Shown here: positions 46,410-56,373 of the stretch, piece after piece
Layout: each line of letters opens with the position of its first letter
How positions within the stretch are numbered: position 1 is the first letter of the stretch
NCBI RefSeq assembly: GCF_004379335.1
Contig: NZ_CP038013.1
Location: 1,100,643-1,164,642 of the forward strand
Length of the DNA stretch: 64,000 nt
Direction of reading: 5' to 3'
DNA from: Spiroplasma gladiatoris
Lineage (GTDB): Bacteria; Bacillota_I; Bacilli_A; Mycoplasmatales; Mycoplasmataceae
Program-made: the position numbers and the translations under genes
The notes under the pieces: model-generated
Told to the model about the DNA's origin: nothing
Database searches by the model: none
Seen by the model: the letters and a program-made list of their open reading frames with translations, nothing else

Positions 46410-47444
46410 TTACTTTTTCCCCTTGATATAATTATCGACTTTTTCAACTATTGAGTCACGATATTCTTGGTAAACATCTGTTAATGAATGTTTTTCATAT
46501 GATGATCTAATCATATTGGCTAGTAAATCAGCTACAGAGATAACTTTCAAACCGTCAAACAATCTGCTTTCTGGCTGTTCAATTGTATCTGTAATAATAA
46601 CTTGTTTAACAATTTTTTCTTTTAATGCCGCTTTCATTCTTTCAACAGCTGGTCCACTAAATACACCATGACAAGCTATTAAATAAATATCTTTTGCCCC
46701 TGCTTCTTTTAAAGCTTTTGCACCATTAATAATAGTTCCTGCTGTATCAATCATGTCATCAATCATAAAACATATTTTGTCTTTAACTTCCCCTAAGATG
46801 AATTCTACTTCTGATTTATTAGGTTCTGGTCTTCTTTTTGCAATTACAGCAATTCCTTTTGCTATATTTCCTGTGTATTGTTTTACGTTGTGCACTCTTG
46901 TCAAACCCCCATGATCTGGAGATACTAAAATGCATTCTTCTGGATCTAAATTATTTTTTATTATTTTATCAATTATTTCGTCTGCAACAGTTTGTGCTGT
47001 TGAAAAATTATCAGAAGGAATATTAAAAAATCCCATTGATTGTGTAGAGTGAATATCTACAATTATAATTCTATTTGCTCCTGCAACTTCTAATAGATTA
47101 GCAACTAGTCTAGAAGTAATTGGTTGTCTTCCTTTAGCTTTTCTATCTTGTCTTGCATATCCAAAATAAGGAATTACCACATTTATTTTAGAAGCACTTG
47201 CTCTTTTAAAAGCATCAATCGCTATTAAAAGTTCCATCAAATTTTCATTTACTGGGTTGTTAGTTGATTGAATAATGTATATTTCTTGTCCTCTAACCGA
47301 GTCTAATGATTGAACAATCATTTCTCCGTCTTCAAATTTAGAAGTTTTTGCTTGTGCTTCTTCAACTCCTAAAATTTCACATATTTTTTTTGCTAATTTT
47401 TTACTAGATGATAATCCAAAGATTTTGATATTTTTTTTGTCCAT
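46410..47444 (-). CDS. prs: Ribose-phosphate pyrophosphokinase
   Basis: Makes PRPP from ribose-5-phosphate and ATP for nucleotide salvage. The 344-residue protein has IPYFGYARQDRKAKGRQPITS, VDIHS, SPDHGG and the PRPP-binding DDMIDTAGTI. It is somewhat longer than the usual 315-320 residues, with a C-terminal extension (HSLTDVYQEYRDSIVEKVDN). AGGGGAGA precedes the start. First gene of the minus-strand string, divergent from the ABC-F gene. Confidence 0.97.
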   Translation of the reverse strand: MDKKNIKIFGLSSSKKLAKKICEILGVEEAQAKTSKFEDGEMIVQSLDSVRGQEIYIIQSTNNPVNENLMELLIAIDAFKRASASKINVVIPYFGYARQDRKAKGRQPITSRLVANLLEVAGANRIIIVDIHSTQSMGFFNIPSDNFSTAQTVADEIIDKIIKNNLDPEECILVSPDHGGLTRVHNVKQYTGNIAKGIAVIAKRRPEPNKSEVEFILGEVKDKICFMIDDMIDTAGTIINGAKALKEAGAKDIYLIACHGVFSGPAVERMKAALKEKIVKQVIITDTIEQPESRLFDGLKVISVADLLANMIRSSYEKHSLTDVYQEYRDSIVEKVDNYIKGKK

Positions 47445-47517
47445 AAAACTTTTCTCCCCTTTAATAATAACAAATTTAATTAAACCTTAAAAATTAATCT
47501 TAAATATCAAAAAAGGT

Positions 47518-47546
47518 TTGTTATATATATTTATTTGCTTTATAAT
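47518..47546 (+). promoter_or_regulatory. Sigma-A promoter of the ABC-F gene
   Basis: TTGTTA (47518-47523), 17 bases, TATAAT (47541-47546): a near-consensus promoter on the + strand. Transcription should begin near 47553, just before the structured leader. Confidence 0.75.
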
Positions 47547-47552
47547 TTTTTT

Positions 47553-47725
47553 TGTGTGGTAAAAAACATTGAATTTGAGGCATACAGTAGGGTAAAATAT
47601 TAATTAATTAAAAAAGTTTTGCCCTTCTAGACAATGTTTTTTTTATATATATGCATTTAAAATTTTAGTATTTCTAAAAAAAGTTAATAAAAACCTTATT
47701 TTAAAAGGTTTTAGAGGAGAATAAT
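47553..47725 (+). ncRNA. Structured 5' leader/attenuator candidate before the ABC-F gene
   Basis: Downstream of the promoter, AAAAAACATTG (47561-47571) pairs with CAATGTTTTTT (47632-47642). Inside it AGGGTAAAA (47589-47597) pairs with TTTTGCCCT (47617-47625) using one G-U pair. The outer stem ends in a T8 run, like an intrinsic terminator closing a two-stem RNA. A second hairpin, AAAACCTT/AAGGTTTT (about 47691-47712), sits directly in front of the ribosome site AGAGGAG. I could not match it to a known riboswitch, SRP RNA or tmRNA. Confidence 0.55.
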
Positions 47726-49258
47726 ATGGGATTAGTTAATATTTATGAGATTACTCATAAAAATGGAGATAAAAAATTGTATGAAGATACAGCTATAAAA
47801 CTAAATAAAGGTGAGCATATTGCCTTAATAGGTCCTAACGGGGCTGGAAAGACAACTTTGCTTAATATAATTGCAAAAAAAATAGTTCCTGATAAAGGAA
47901 CTGTAGAAATTCATGAACGTACTAAAATTGGATATTTGGATCAACATCAAGATGTTGATTTGGAAATGACTGTTGATGCTTATTTAAAGCTTGCTTTTAA
48001 GGATTTATATGAGTTAGAGTCTAGGATTCATAAAATATATGAAGATATGGCAACTGAATATAATGAAAACGAATTAGTTAAAGCTTTAAAGTATCAAGAT
48101 ATTTTAAATCATAATGATTTTGATATGATTGATAAAAAAATTGGTAATCTTGTAGATGGTCTTGGAATTGGTTTAGAAAAACTAAATTCTAAAATGGGGG
48201 ATCTATCTGGAGGACAAAAAGGAAAAGTTATGCTAGCCAAACTTCTATTAAGTGGTAATGATTTTTTGCTTTTAGATGAGCCAACTAACTTTTTAGATAT
48301 TCAACAAGTGGAATGACTTGCTAAATTTTTACAATCTTATGAAAAAGCTTTTATAATGGTATCTCACGATAACGATTTTATAAATAAAACTTGTAACATA
48401 ATCTATGCACTGGATAATTTTAAATTAACAAGATTTGTTGGTAACTATGATAAATATTTACAAGATTCTCAAATGCTAAAAGATCAATACGACAAGGCTT
48501 TTAATGCGCAAAAAAAAGAAATTAAAAAACTAGAAACATACATTGCAAAAAATATAGCTAGAGCTAGTACTTCAAATTCGGCTAAATCAAGAGTTAAGGT
48601 TTTAAATAAAATTGATGTTCTAGAAGAACGAAGAGATTTAGTTAAACCAAAGTTTTCTTTTATGTACAAAAGACCTTCAACATCAGTTGTTCTTCAAGCT
48701 AAAGATTTAATTATAGGTTATGATTCACCTTTATTACATGCACTTAATTTTGAATTGAGAGAGGGTGAAAAATGTATTATTAGTGGAAAAAATGGGATTG
48801 GTAAGACAACTTTTTTAAAAACAATATCTACTGAAATAAATGCGTTTGAGGGAAAAGTTGAACTAGGTAACGGTGTAGAATATGCCTATTTTAAACAAAT
48901 TGAAGATGTTCATGGAATTAACGCAGTTCAATATTTAATGAGAAAATTTCCAGACATTACAGAATCGGAAGCAAGAGCTAAAGTTGGACAATTTGGAGTT
49001 AAAAGTTCTTTAATGATGCAACCAATGGAAAAACTATCTGGGGGAGAACAAACTAGAATAAGATTAGCTGCTTTAAGTATGATACCTTGTAGTTTGCTTG
49101 TTTTAGATGAACCTACCAACCATATCGATGTGTTAGCAAAAGAGGCTTTGTTAGAAGCAATTCAATCTTTTAAAGGAACAGTGTTATTAACTACTCATGA
49201 TATTAATTTTTCTACAATGTGGGCAGACAAAGTTTTAGATTTTGAAAAGTTAGTTTAA
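47726..49258 (+). CDS. ABC-F family ATPase (ribosome-associated)
   Basis: Two ABC domains in one 510-residue chain with no membrane helices. Domain 1 has GPNGAGKTT, LSGGQKGKV and LLLDEPTN; domain 2 has GKNGIGKTT, LSGGEQTRIR and LVLDEPTNH, followed by TTHD. Between them is a charged linker (about residues 240-310) with SAKSRVKVL like the P-site tRNA interaction motif of ABC-F proteins. Such proteins act on ribosomes (EttA/YbiT-like or antibiotic-resistance types). One TGA-Trp (VEWLAKF) joins the frame. It converges with ispE, overlapping by 4 bases. Confidence 0.93.
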
Positions 49259-49968
49259 AAGTTTTTGTTAAAAAAACTTTTTTTTATTTTATTAAAAGTT
49301 TTGTTTTTAATAAAAGTTGAACCACTACCAGACATAACACCCCTGCTAATATATTTTTTCAATTCGGGGTAAAGTTTACAAGCAGAATCAGTTAAATTAT
49401 TATACTTAGAGTTCACAGTTACTGGTACATAATCAAAGTTTTCGTATACTTTCTTTGTGTCACAAAAAACTTTAGTTAAAATTAAATCCTTTTTTTTAAT
49501 AAGGATCTCATTTTCAAATTTTTTAACCGCTTCTCCATAAGAAGAAACTATTGCAGAGTGAAAACTTGAAATGTAAAAAAAAGAATCATACCCAACTTGC
49601 TTTGCTATTTCTTTTAAAATTTTTTTATCTTGCGTAAAATATTTAGCTAAAAAAAAGGCGTCAGATGTGCCTCCTCCAAGACCCGCTCCTAAAGGAATTC
49701 TTTTCTTCAGTTTGATTTTGTAAAATTTATTAATAATTTCTCTTTCTCTTAAAATTTTTAGTACTATAAATAGAAAATTATTTTTCTCTAAAGTTTTTTT
49801 GTTACAAACTATTATGTCTTTAGTTTCTTTATCTGACAGTATTAAAATTTCGTCATACAAATTTTTAACATACGTAATTAAGGATTCAATTTTATGATAT
49901 CCTGTGAGATCTTTTTTTTCTACTTTTAAATATAAATTTACTTTTGCATAAGCTTTAATTTTTAGCAT
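49255..49968 (-). CDS. ispE: 4-diphosphocytidyl-2-C-methyl-D-erythritol kinase
   Basis: IspE is the GHMP kinase that phosphorylates CDP-ME in the MEP pathway. The 237-residue protein has KAYAKVNLYLKV (N-terminal Lys and Asn typical of IspE), the GHMP ATP loop PLGAGLGGGTSDA, and VMSGSGSTF (third GHMP motif). It is shorter than the roughly 280-residue average. The start at 49968 lies inside the end of rsmA with GAGG 7 bases before it; an earlier in-frame ATG exists. With ispF at 33712 it shows an MEP pathway. Confidence 0.9.
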   Translation of the reverse strand: MLKIKAYAKVNLYLKVEKKDLTGYHKIESLITYVKNLYDEILILSDKETKDIIVCNKKTLEKNNFLFIVLKILREREIINKFYKIKLKKRIPLGAGLGGGTSDAFFLAKYFTQDKKILKEIAKQVGYDSFFYISSFHSAIVSSYGEAVKKFENEILIKKKDLILTKVFCDTKKVYENFDYVPVTVNSKYNNLTDSACKLYPELKKYISRGVMSGSGSTFIKNKTFNKIKKSFFNKNF

Positions 49969-50755
49969 CAACAACCTCATTAAACATATTTATAAATCCT
50001 TCTATAGAAATATTTTCTGGTCTTTTATTTGTATCTATATCTACATTATTTAATATTTTTTCTGCTTTTTCTTTATCTTGTAAAATGTTGTTTAAATTAT
50101 TTAAGATAGTTTTTCTTTTGTTGTTAAAAAGTTTTCTTACAAAAGAAATAAATTTTTCATCATCATTAACTTTTTCCAAGTAATTTTTATTAAAACAAAG
50201 AGAAATTATTGCAGAATCTACCTTTGGAACTGGGTTAAATAAAGTTTTTTTAACAGTAAACTCGTATTTTAACTCGCTATAAAATTGGCAGGCTACTGAT
50301 AAATTATTATAATTTTTTTCATTGTATTTAGCACATATTCTTTGTGCCACTTCTTTTTGTGTCATAAACACTGCTTTAGAAAAAATAGCGCTGCATCTTA
50401 AAGTTTTAAAAATTATTTCACTTGTTATATAGTAAGGTGTATTGGAAATAATAGAGACTCTTTTAAATTCTTTATCAATTAAGTCTTCAAAATTTATATT
50501 TAATACATCTTCAATTATTAACTCAAAATTATTGTATCTAATTTTGTTTTTTAAAATAGTTTCCATATCTTTATCAATTTCAATAGCTATAACTTTTTTA
50601 AAACGTGAGCACAGTTCATTAGTCAAAGCCCCCTGACCTGGTCCGATTTCTATTATTAAATGATCTTCTGTTTGATCTAAAGTATCAATAATTTTTTTTA
50701 TTAAATTTTTGTCTGTAATAAAATTTTGCCCAAATTTTTTTTTAGCTATTATCAT
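49955..50755 (-). CDS. rsmA: 16S rRNA dimethyladenosine transferase
   Basis: RsmA (KsgA) dimethylates A1518 and A1519 of 16S rRNA. The 266-residue protein has KKFGQNFITD, IEIGPGQGALT (SAM-binding), ISNTPYYITS (the NLPY-type catalytic motif, here NTPY), and PVPKVDSAII. Its ribosome site AGGAG lies in the end of rnmV, and ispE begins inside its own end, giving the order rnmV-rsmA-ispE common in Firmicutes. Confidence 0.96.
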   Translation of the reverse strand: MIIAKKKFGQNFITDKNLIKKIIDTLDQTEDHLIIEIGPGQGALTNELCSRFKKVIAIEIDKDMETILKNKIRYNNFELIIEDVLNINFEDLIDKEFKRVSIISNTPYYITSEIIFKTLRCSAIFSKAVFMTQKEVAQRICAKYNEKNYNNLSVACQFYSELKYEFTVKKTLFNPVPKVDSAIISLCFNKNYLEKVNDDEKFISFVRKLFNNKRKTILNNLNNILQDKEKAEKILNNVDIDTNKRPENISIEGFINMFNEVVDAKN

Positions 50756-50756
50756 T

Positions 50757-51290
50757 TTATTCTCCTATTATTTTTTTTAATTTATCAATATTTATGTCTA
50801 TTAAATTAATTCACTTGAAAAGTTTTTTTGCATTGATACTTTCATCTCAATTAAAAATTTTTGCTATTTTAATTCTGTTTTCTTTTTTATAAATTTCATA
50901 ATTCAAATAATCCTGTCAAGAAATGTTTTTTGTAATCTTGTTTTTAAACTTTAATAAATTTTTTAAAGCATACTTAATATCTTCTTCGTTTGCTTCTGCA
51001 ATACCTATTTTTTTTGTATTTACTAAATTTTTTTTATCAATAAATGCATTTATGCAATCATTATCTAAATAGGAATTAATTTTATCTCTTATTCTTGATC
51101 CAGGACCATCAGGATCTGTAAAAATTATAACTCCTCTTGTTTCATTAATTTTTTTTATTAATTCTAATGTATAATTATTTAAAGATAGTCCGTTAGTTTC
51201 AATTGTTTCTACATTATCAATGCCAAAAATATTTTTTAACTTTATGGTGTCTGACTTTCCTTCAACAACAATAATTTGTTTTATAATCAT
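50757..51290 (-). CDS. rnmV: Ribonuclease M5
   Basis: RNase M5 finishes 5S rRNA. The 177-residue protein begins with a TOPRIM domain: VVEGKSDTIKLK (catalytic Glu), IETNGLSL, and FTDPDGPGSRIRDKI (DxD motif). TGA as Trp joins the C-terminal third (NISWQDYLN, KIFNWDES). It starts close to mreB on the opposite strand with a divergent promoter region of about 90 bases between them. Confidence 0.93.
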
Positions 51291-51384
51291 GATTTAAACC
51301 TTTCACTATTATACTAGTATTTTACATAGATTTAATGTATAATGATAGTCGAAGGGTTTTTTCTTTACAAAGGAGGAAAATTGA

Positions 51385-52428
51385 ATGGCATCATGAGATC
51401 GTAAAAGAGAATTCGTAGCTTTAGACTTAGGTACTGCTAACGTAGTTGCATACTTAGGGGGACAAGGAATCATATATAATGAACCTTCAACTATGGCATA
51501 CGATGTTCACACAAATACAGTTATCGCTTATGGAGAACAAGCTTATGAAATGGTTGGTAAAACAAACGAAGACATAAGAATGGTTGTACCATTAGTGGAT
51601 GGGGTTATTGCTGACTTAGACGCAGCAAAAGACCTTATTAAAATTATTTTCTCACGTATTAAGTTATCTGATATCTTAAAAAATGCTTTAGTAGTTCTTG
51701 CCTGCCCTTCAGGAGTTACTGAACTTGAAAGAGGAGCATTAAAACAAGTAGTTGCAGATATGGGAGCAAAAAATGTTCTTGTTGAAGAAGAAGTTAAATT
51801 GTCAGCAATCGGTGCTGGAATTAACATCTCTATCGCAAGTGGACACTTAGTTGTTGACATCGGTGGAGGAACTACAGATATAGCAATCATTTCAGCTGGA
51901 GAAATTATTATTTCTAGATCAATTAAAACAGCTGGAAATCACTTTGACGAAGAAATTAGAAAATACATTCGTGCAGAGTACAACGTATTAATCGGAATAA
52001 AAACTGCTGAAAAAATTAAAGTAGAGATCGGTGCATTAACAAAAATCGATAATGGACGTACTTTCCGTGCATTCGGACGTGACGTAATTTCAGGGTTACC
52101 AAGAGAAGTTGTAATTTCACCAGACGAAGTTAAAAATGCTTTATTAGCACCATTTTCAAAAATTACTGACTTAATTGTTGAAGTAATGGAAAATACACCT
52201 GCTGAATTAGCTGGAGATATTATTAGAAATGGTATTACTATTTGTGGTGGTGGAGCATTGTTAAGAGGTATTGATACATACTTTGAATCAATATTCCAAT
52301 TAAAAGTTACAAAAGCTCAAGATCCTTTATTAACAGTTATTGAAGGAACTAAAGAATACGAAAAACAAATTGAAAAATGATTAGACGTTGTTGAATTACG
52401 TGATTCTAGAGAATACAATATTAAATAG
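51385..52428 (+). CDS. mreB: MreB homologue 1 of 5 in the window (MreB2/5-like)
   Basis: Bacterial actin of 347 residues; such proteins form the internal ribbon that shapes and drives helical Spiroplasma cells. It has ALDLGTAN (phosphate 1), LVEEEVKLSAIGAG (catalytic Glu), VVDIGGGTTDIA (phosphate 2, Thr kept), and ITICGGGALLRG (adenosine site). The C-terminus ends in a Trp-containing amphipathic tail (EKWLDVVELRDSREYNIK), similar to that of the gene at 54177. TGA as Trp in MASWDRK. AAAGGAGG precedes the start. Paralogue numbering is inferred from the tail, so it is tentative. Confidence 0.93.
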
Positions 52429-52471
52429 TAAAAAAAGAAGCTCAATTAAAAGCTTCTTTTTTTACTATTTA
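52422..52471 (+). terminator. 21-bp perfect-stem terminator after the first mreB
   Basis: Bases 52422-52442 pair perfectly with 52451-52471; the TAG stop of mreB lies inside the 5' arm. The core is AAAAAAGAAGCT/AGCTTCTTTTTT with a T7 run. Confidence 0.9.
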
Positions 52472-52530
52472 ATAGTGTTTTTTCTCATTTTGAAACTTTT
52501 CTAAAACTTTTTACTTACTCATTTTATTTT

Positions 52531-52560
52531 TTGATAATATTAAGGTGTATTTTTTATAAT
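52531..52560 (+). promoter_or_regulatory. Promoter candidate for the mreB3-type gene
   Basis: TTGATA (52531-52536), 18 bases, TATAAT (52555-52560), about 90 bases before the start at 52649. A second TATAAT at 52583 lacks a good -35. Confidence 0.6.
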
Positions 52561-52648
52561 AAAATTACTATGCTTAATTTTCTATAATTATTGTGATATT
52601 TCTTATAAAAAGTAGTTAAAATATTATTAATAGAAAGAGGACAACATT

Positions 52649-53683
52649 ATGGCAAAAGCAACTTTACAACAAAGAACTCATGTTGCTATTGATATAGGAA
52701 CTAGTAAAACTAAAATTCATATTGATAAAATCGGGATGGTATTTAATGAATCAACAATTCTTGCTTTAGATTGAAAATCAAATAAAGTGTTAGCAATTGG
52801 AGATGCAGCTAAAAAATTTGTAGGTAAATTAAGTGGGACTTTACAATTAAAGTACCCAATGAAGCGTGGAGTAATAACTGACATGGCAATGTTAAAGAAA
52901 TTTTTATTAACTATCTTGTCAAAACACTCAAGCGAATTAAAAGATTCAATTGTTACTCTAGCATGTCCTACAAGCGTAACAGAATTAGAAAGATCTTCTT
53001 TGATTAAATCAATAAAAGATTTAGGGGTTTTTTATGTAAATGCTGAAGATGATGTAAAACTTGCATTATACGGAGCCGGAATTGATGTTTACAAAACTGT
53101 TGGTAATCTTTGCTTAGATTTAGGGGCAGGAAAATCTACTGCTGGAATAGTTGTTAACGGCGAAACAATTCAATCAAAATGAACTAAGATTGCTGGAAAC
53201 ACAATTGATCAAGAAATAATTAAACAAATAAAATCAAAAGAACAAATGCTTGTTGGAGAAATAACAGCAGAACAAATTAAAAACACAGTATCTTCTTTAG
53301 TTAAAAATAAAACTCCATTAAAGTTGACAGCTTACGGATATGACTTAACTTCTGGAATGCCAAAAGACTTTGAAATCAATGAAAATGATGTATCAAAACT
53401 TTTATTAGCAGCATTTGGGAGTATAACAAGTTTGGTGACTAGCGTTTTAGAAGGATCGCCAAATGAGATTGCAGGAGATGTTGTTAGAAATGGAATTATT
53501 GTAACTGGTGGAGTTGGTAAAATCCCAGGTATTAAACCATTTTTAGAAGACTTTTTTGAAATTCCTGTAAAAATAGCTAATAATTGTTTAACAGCAACTA
53601 TTGAAGGAGCTATAAAACATAAAGAATTAACAATAAAAAAATACGAATATGAAAATAATCACATTGATTCGTTATTTCAATAA
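52649..53683 (+). CDS. mreB3: MreB3-type divergent bacterial actin
   Basis: 344-residue actin-fold protein, the most divergent of the five. Phosphate 1 reads AIDIGTSKTK. Where others have VEEEVK and DIGGGTTD, it has NAEDDVK and LDLGAGKSTAG: Asp 135 and Lys 162 replace the catalytic Glu and Thr (27 residues apart, as E134/T161 of Caulobacter MreB). Asp and Lys at these two places have been described for Spiroplasma eriocheiris MreB3, which supports the name. The C-terminus lacks the tails of the others. AAAGAGG precedes the start. The Cys-rich gene follows after 17 bases. Confidence 0.85.
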
Positions 53684-53700
53684 TCAAAATGGTGAATAAA

Positions 53701-54015
53701 ATGAGACCAGAAATACTTTTACATTTAGATAAAAATTTGAAAAATAATTATGATAGAGTTTATGTAACAAAAAGCCTAAATATGTGTGCACATGATTTTA
53801 TATCTTTTGATAGAAAGAATGTTTCTTACAAATGTACTAGTTGTTTTTTTAGTTTTGATTTTGATGATTTTAAAGATTACTTGTCTTTCAAAAATAGACT
53901 AATAAAAGATTTTGACTTTGAAAGAGCAGAACAAGAACTAAAAGCTAAAATAGTAAAAGAAAATAAAAAAATCCAAATACTAGAAAGTTTAAAAGATTTA
54001 TATGAACTTTATTAA
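53701..54015 (+). CDS. Small Cys/His-containing protein coupled to mreB3, 104 aa
   Basis: Unrecognised. Starts MRPEILLHLDKNLKNN with GGTGA 5 bases before the ATG. MCAHDFISFDRKNVSYKCTSC gives a CxH and a CxxC about 15 residues apart, like a small zinc ribbon. A basic/acidic helix ends it (ERAEQELKAKIVKENKK). It lies between mreB3 and the next terminator, so it shares the mreB3 transcript. A role in the MreB system is suggested only by position. Confidence 0.7.
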   Translation: MRPEILLHLDKNLKNNYDRVYVTKSLNMCAHDFISFDRKNVSYKCTSCFFSFDFDDFKDYLSFKNRLIKDFDFERAEQELKAKIVKENKKIQILESLKDLYELY

Positions 54016-54043
54016 AAGTTTTGATATAATTATAGAAATTGAT

Positions 54044-54077
54044 AGGTAACTTTATTATTGAAAGTTGCCTTTTTTTA
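54044..54077 (+). terminator. Terminator after mreB3 and the Cys-rich gene
   Basis: AGGTAACTTT paired with AAAGTTGCCT (one G-U), followed by T7. Confidence 0.8.
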
Positions 54078-54176
54078 TGGTAAAATCTCCTTAGATTATG
54101 TATCCTACAAATAAATAGAGATATGTAATTCATATACTAAATCATTATAAATAAAAGAAAAAAGGAGAATTTAAAT

Positions 54177-55208
54177 ATGGCAAGCAAAAAACCTACATTT
54201 GTCTCAATGGACTTAGGTACAGCAAACACACTTGTTTATATTGCTGGACAAGGAATTGTTTACAACGAACCTTCAATCGTTGCATATCGTATTAAAGAAA
54301 ACAGAATTGTAGCTGTTGGAGAAGAAGCTTACAAAATGATTGGTAAAGGAAACAAAACCATTAGAGTTGTAAGACCAATGGTTGATGGAGTAATTACTGA
54401 TATTAGAGCAACTGAAGCTCAATTACGTTATATTTTTACAAAATTAAGAATTACAAAACAATTAAGACACTCAATTATGTTATTAGCATGTCCTTCAGTT
54501 ATTACTGAATTAGAAAAAACTGCTCTTAAAAAAATCGCTGTTAACTTAGGTGCTGACCAAGTATTCGTTGAAGAAGAAGTTAAAATGGCTGCATTAGGTG
54601 GAGGAGTTAATATTTATGCTCCAACAGGAAACTTAATCGTTGATATGGGTGGGGGAACTACTGATATAGCTGTTTTAGCATCAGGAGATATAGTTCTTTC
54701 AAAATCAATTAAAGTTGCAGGAAACTACTTAAATGATGAATGTCAAAAATTTATTAGATCTCAATACGGATTAGAAGTAGGATCAAAAACTGCTGAATCA
54801 ATTAAAGTTAATGTTGGTTCATTATCAAAATACCCTGATGAAAGACGTATGAAAGTTTACGGACGTGACGTTGTTTCAGGATTACCAAGAGAAATTGAAA
54901 TCACACCAGAAGAAGTACGTGAAGTGTTGAAAGTTCCAGTTTCAAGAATTATTGACTTAACAGTTCAAGTATTAGAAGATACACCTCCAGAATTAGCAGG
55001 AGATATCTTTAGAAATGGTATTACAATTTGTGGTGGTGGAGCATTAATTAGAGGAATCGATAAATACTTCGCAGATACATTACAATTGCCAACTAAAGTT
55101 GGAGAACAACCATTACTAGCTGTTATTAATGGAACTAAAAAATTTGAATCAGAAATTTGAGAAATTATTAAAGCTCAAAGAGCTCATGAAGATATCATGA
55201 GCAGATAA
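54177..55208 (+). CDS. mreB: MreB homologue 3 of 5 (MreB5-like)
   Basis: 343-residue bacterial actin with the most standard MreB sequence of the set: VSMDLGTANTLVY, RPMVDGVITDIRATEAQLRY, FVEEEVKMAALGGG, DMGGGTTDIAVLASG and GITICGGGALIRG, with catalytic Glu and Thr intact. It ends with a Trp-led amphipathic tail (SEIWEIIKAQRAHEDIMSR; TGA as Trp). It resembles MreB5, the paralogue tied to helicity in S. citri, but I assign the number from memory of its sequence, so treat it as likely rather than proven. AAAAGGAGA precedes the start. No terminator separates it from the next mreB. Confidence 0.93.
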
Positions 55209-55260
55209 TAATCTATCTTTTTGTAGTTACAATTAAAAATACACAAAGGAGGTTTTGTCT

Positions 55261-56313
55261 ATGTATATAGAAAACAAAAGACCTTTTATTAGTTTGGATT
55301 TAGGGACAAGTAACATTCTTGCTTATGTTTCTGGTCAAGGAATTGTTTATAATCAACCAAGTCTTATGGCTTATGATATTAATCAAAATAAACTAGTAGC
55401 AATCGGTCAAGAAGCTTATGAAATGATTGGTAAAACAAACGATAACATAAGAATGGTAACTCCTTTAGTTGATGGAGTAATTGCAGATCTAGATGCTGCA
55501 AAAGATTTATTAGAGCACATATTTGATAGATTAAAAATGATGAATTTTTGAAAAAACTCAGTTGTTGTTCTTGCTTGCCCAAGTGGTGTTACTGAATTAG
55601 AGCGTGATGCTTTAAAAATGGTAGCTAGAGACATGGGCGCAGATCTTGTTGTTGTAGAAGAAGAAGTTAAAATGTCAGCTATTGGTGCTGGTGTTAATAT
55701 CGAACTTCCTCTAGGTCATTTAATAATTGATATTGGTGGAGGAACTACTGATATTGCTATTATTTCAGCAGGAGATATAGTTCTTTCAAAATCAATTAAA
55801 GTTGCAGGAAACTACTTCAACGAAGAAATTTTAAAGTTTGTTAGAGCAGAATATAACATTGCTGTTGGTATTAAAACTGCAGAAAATGTTAAAAAAAATA
55901 TTGGCTCATTAGTTAAATATCCAAATGAACGCTCAATGCAAATTTATGGAAGAGATATAGTTTCAGGTTTACCAAAAGAAGCAACAGTTAACTCAGAAGA
56001 AATAAGAAATGTTCTTTTGGGAGCTTTTGGAAGAATAACTGACTTAGTGATTGAAGTTATGGAAAATACACCTCCAGAATTAGCAGGAGATATCTTAAAA
56101 CAAGGTATTATCTTGTGTGGTGGTGGTGCACTTGTTAGAAATGCAGACAAATATTTTCATGATATCTTTCAGTTGCCAACTAAAATTGCTGCAGATCCTT
56201 TGAACTGTGTAATTGAAGGAACAAAAGCATATGAAAAAATAATTCTAAAAAGAATTGAAGAAGGCTTCTATAAAGGAACTCAAGAAACTTTTTTACAAAC
56301 ATTAAAAAAATAA
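55261..56313 (+). CDS. mreB: MreB homologue 4 of 5 (MreB1/4-like)
   Basis: 350-residue bacterial actin with ISLDLGTSNILAY, VVEEEVKMSAIGAG, DIGGGTTDIAIISAG and ILCGGGALVR, so catalytic residues are intact. It shares with the gene at 58207 the LDLGTSNILAY start and a long C-terminal tail (IILKRIEEGFYKGTQETF), unlike the Trp-tail pair. This suggests the MreB1/MreB4 group. AAAGGAGG precedes the ATG at 55261. Only 52 bases follow the previous mreB, so the two are co-transcribed. One TGA-Trp (MNFWKNS). Confidence 0.93.
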
Positions 56314-56317
56314 TTTT

Positions 56318-56357
56318 AAAACAAAAACCTTGCTTATAAGCAAGGTTTTTGTTTTTT
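56318..56357. terminator. Bidirectional terminator between mreB and the NCS2 permease
   Basis: CAAAAACCTTGCTT/AAGCAAGGTTTTTG is a near-perfect palindrome with A and T runs at its two ends; convergent genes lie on both sides. Confidence 0.9.
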
Positions 56358-56373
56358 TAATTTAATTAATATA

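Noticed and set aside
47553..47645. SRP RNA (4.5S) or tmRNA in the prs/ABC-F gap
   Set aside because: The GGTCCGGAAGG-type loop of SRP RNA and the tRNA-like ends of tmRNA are absent.
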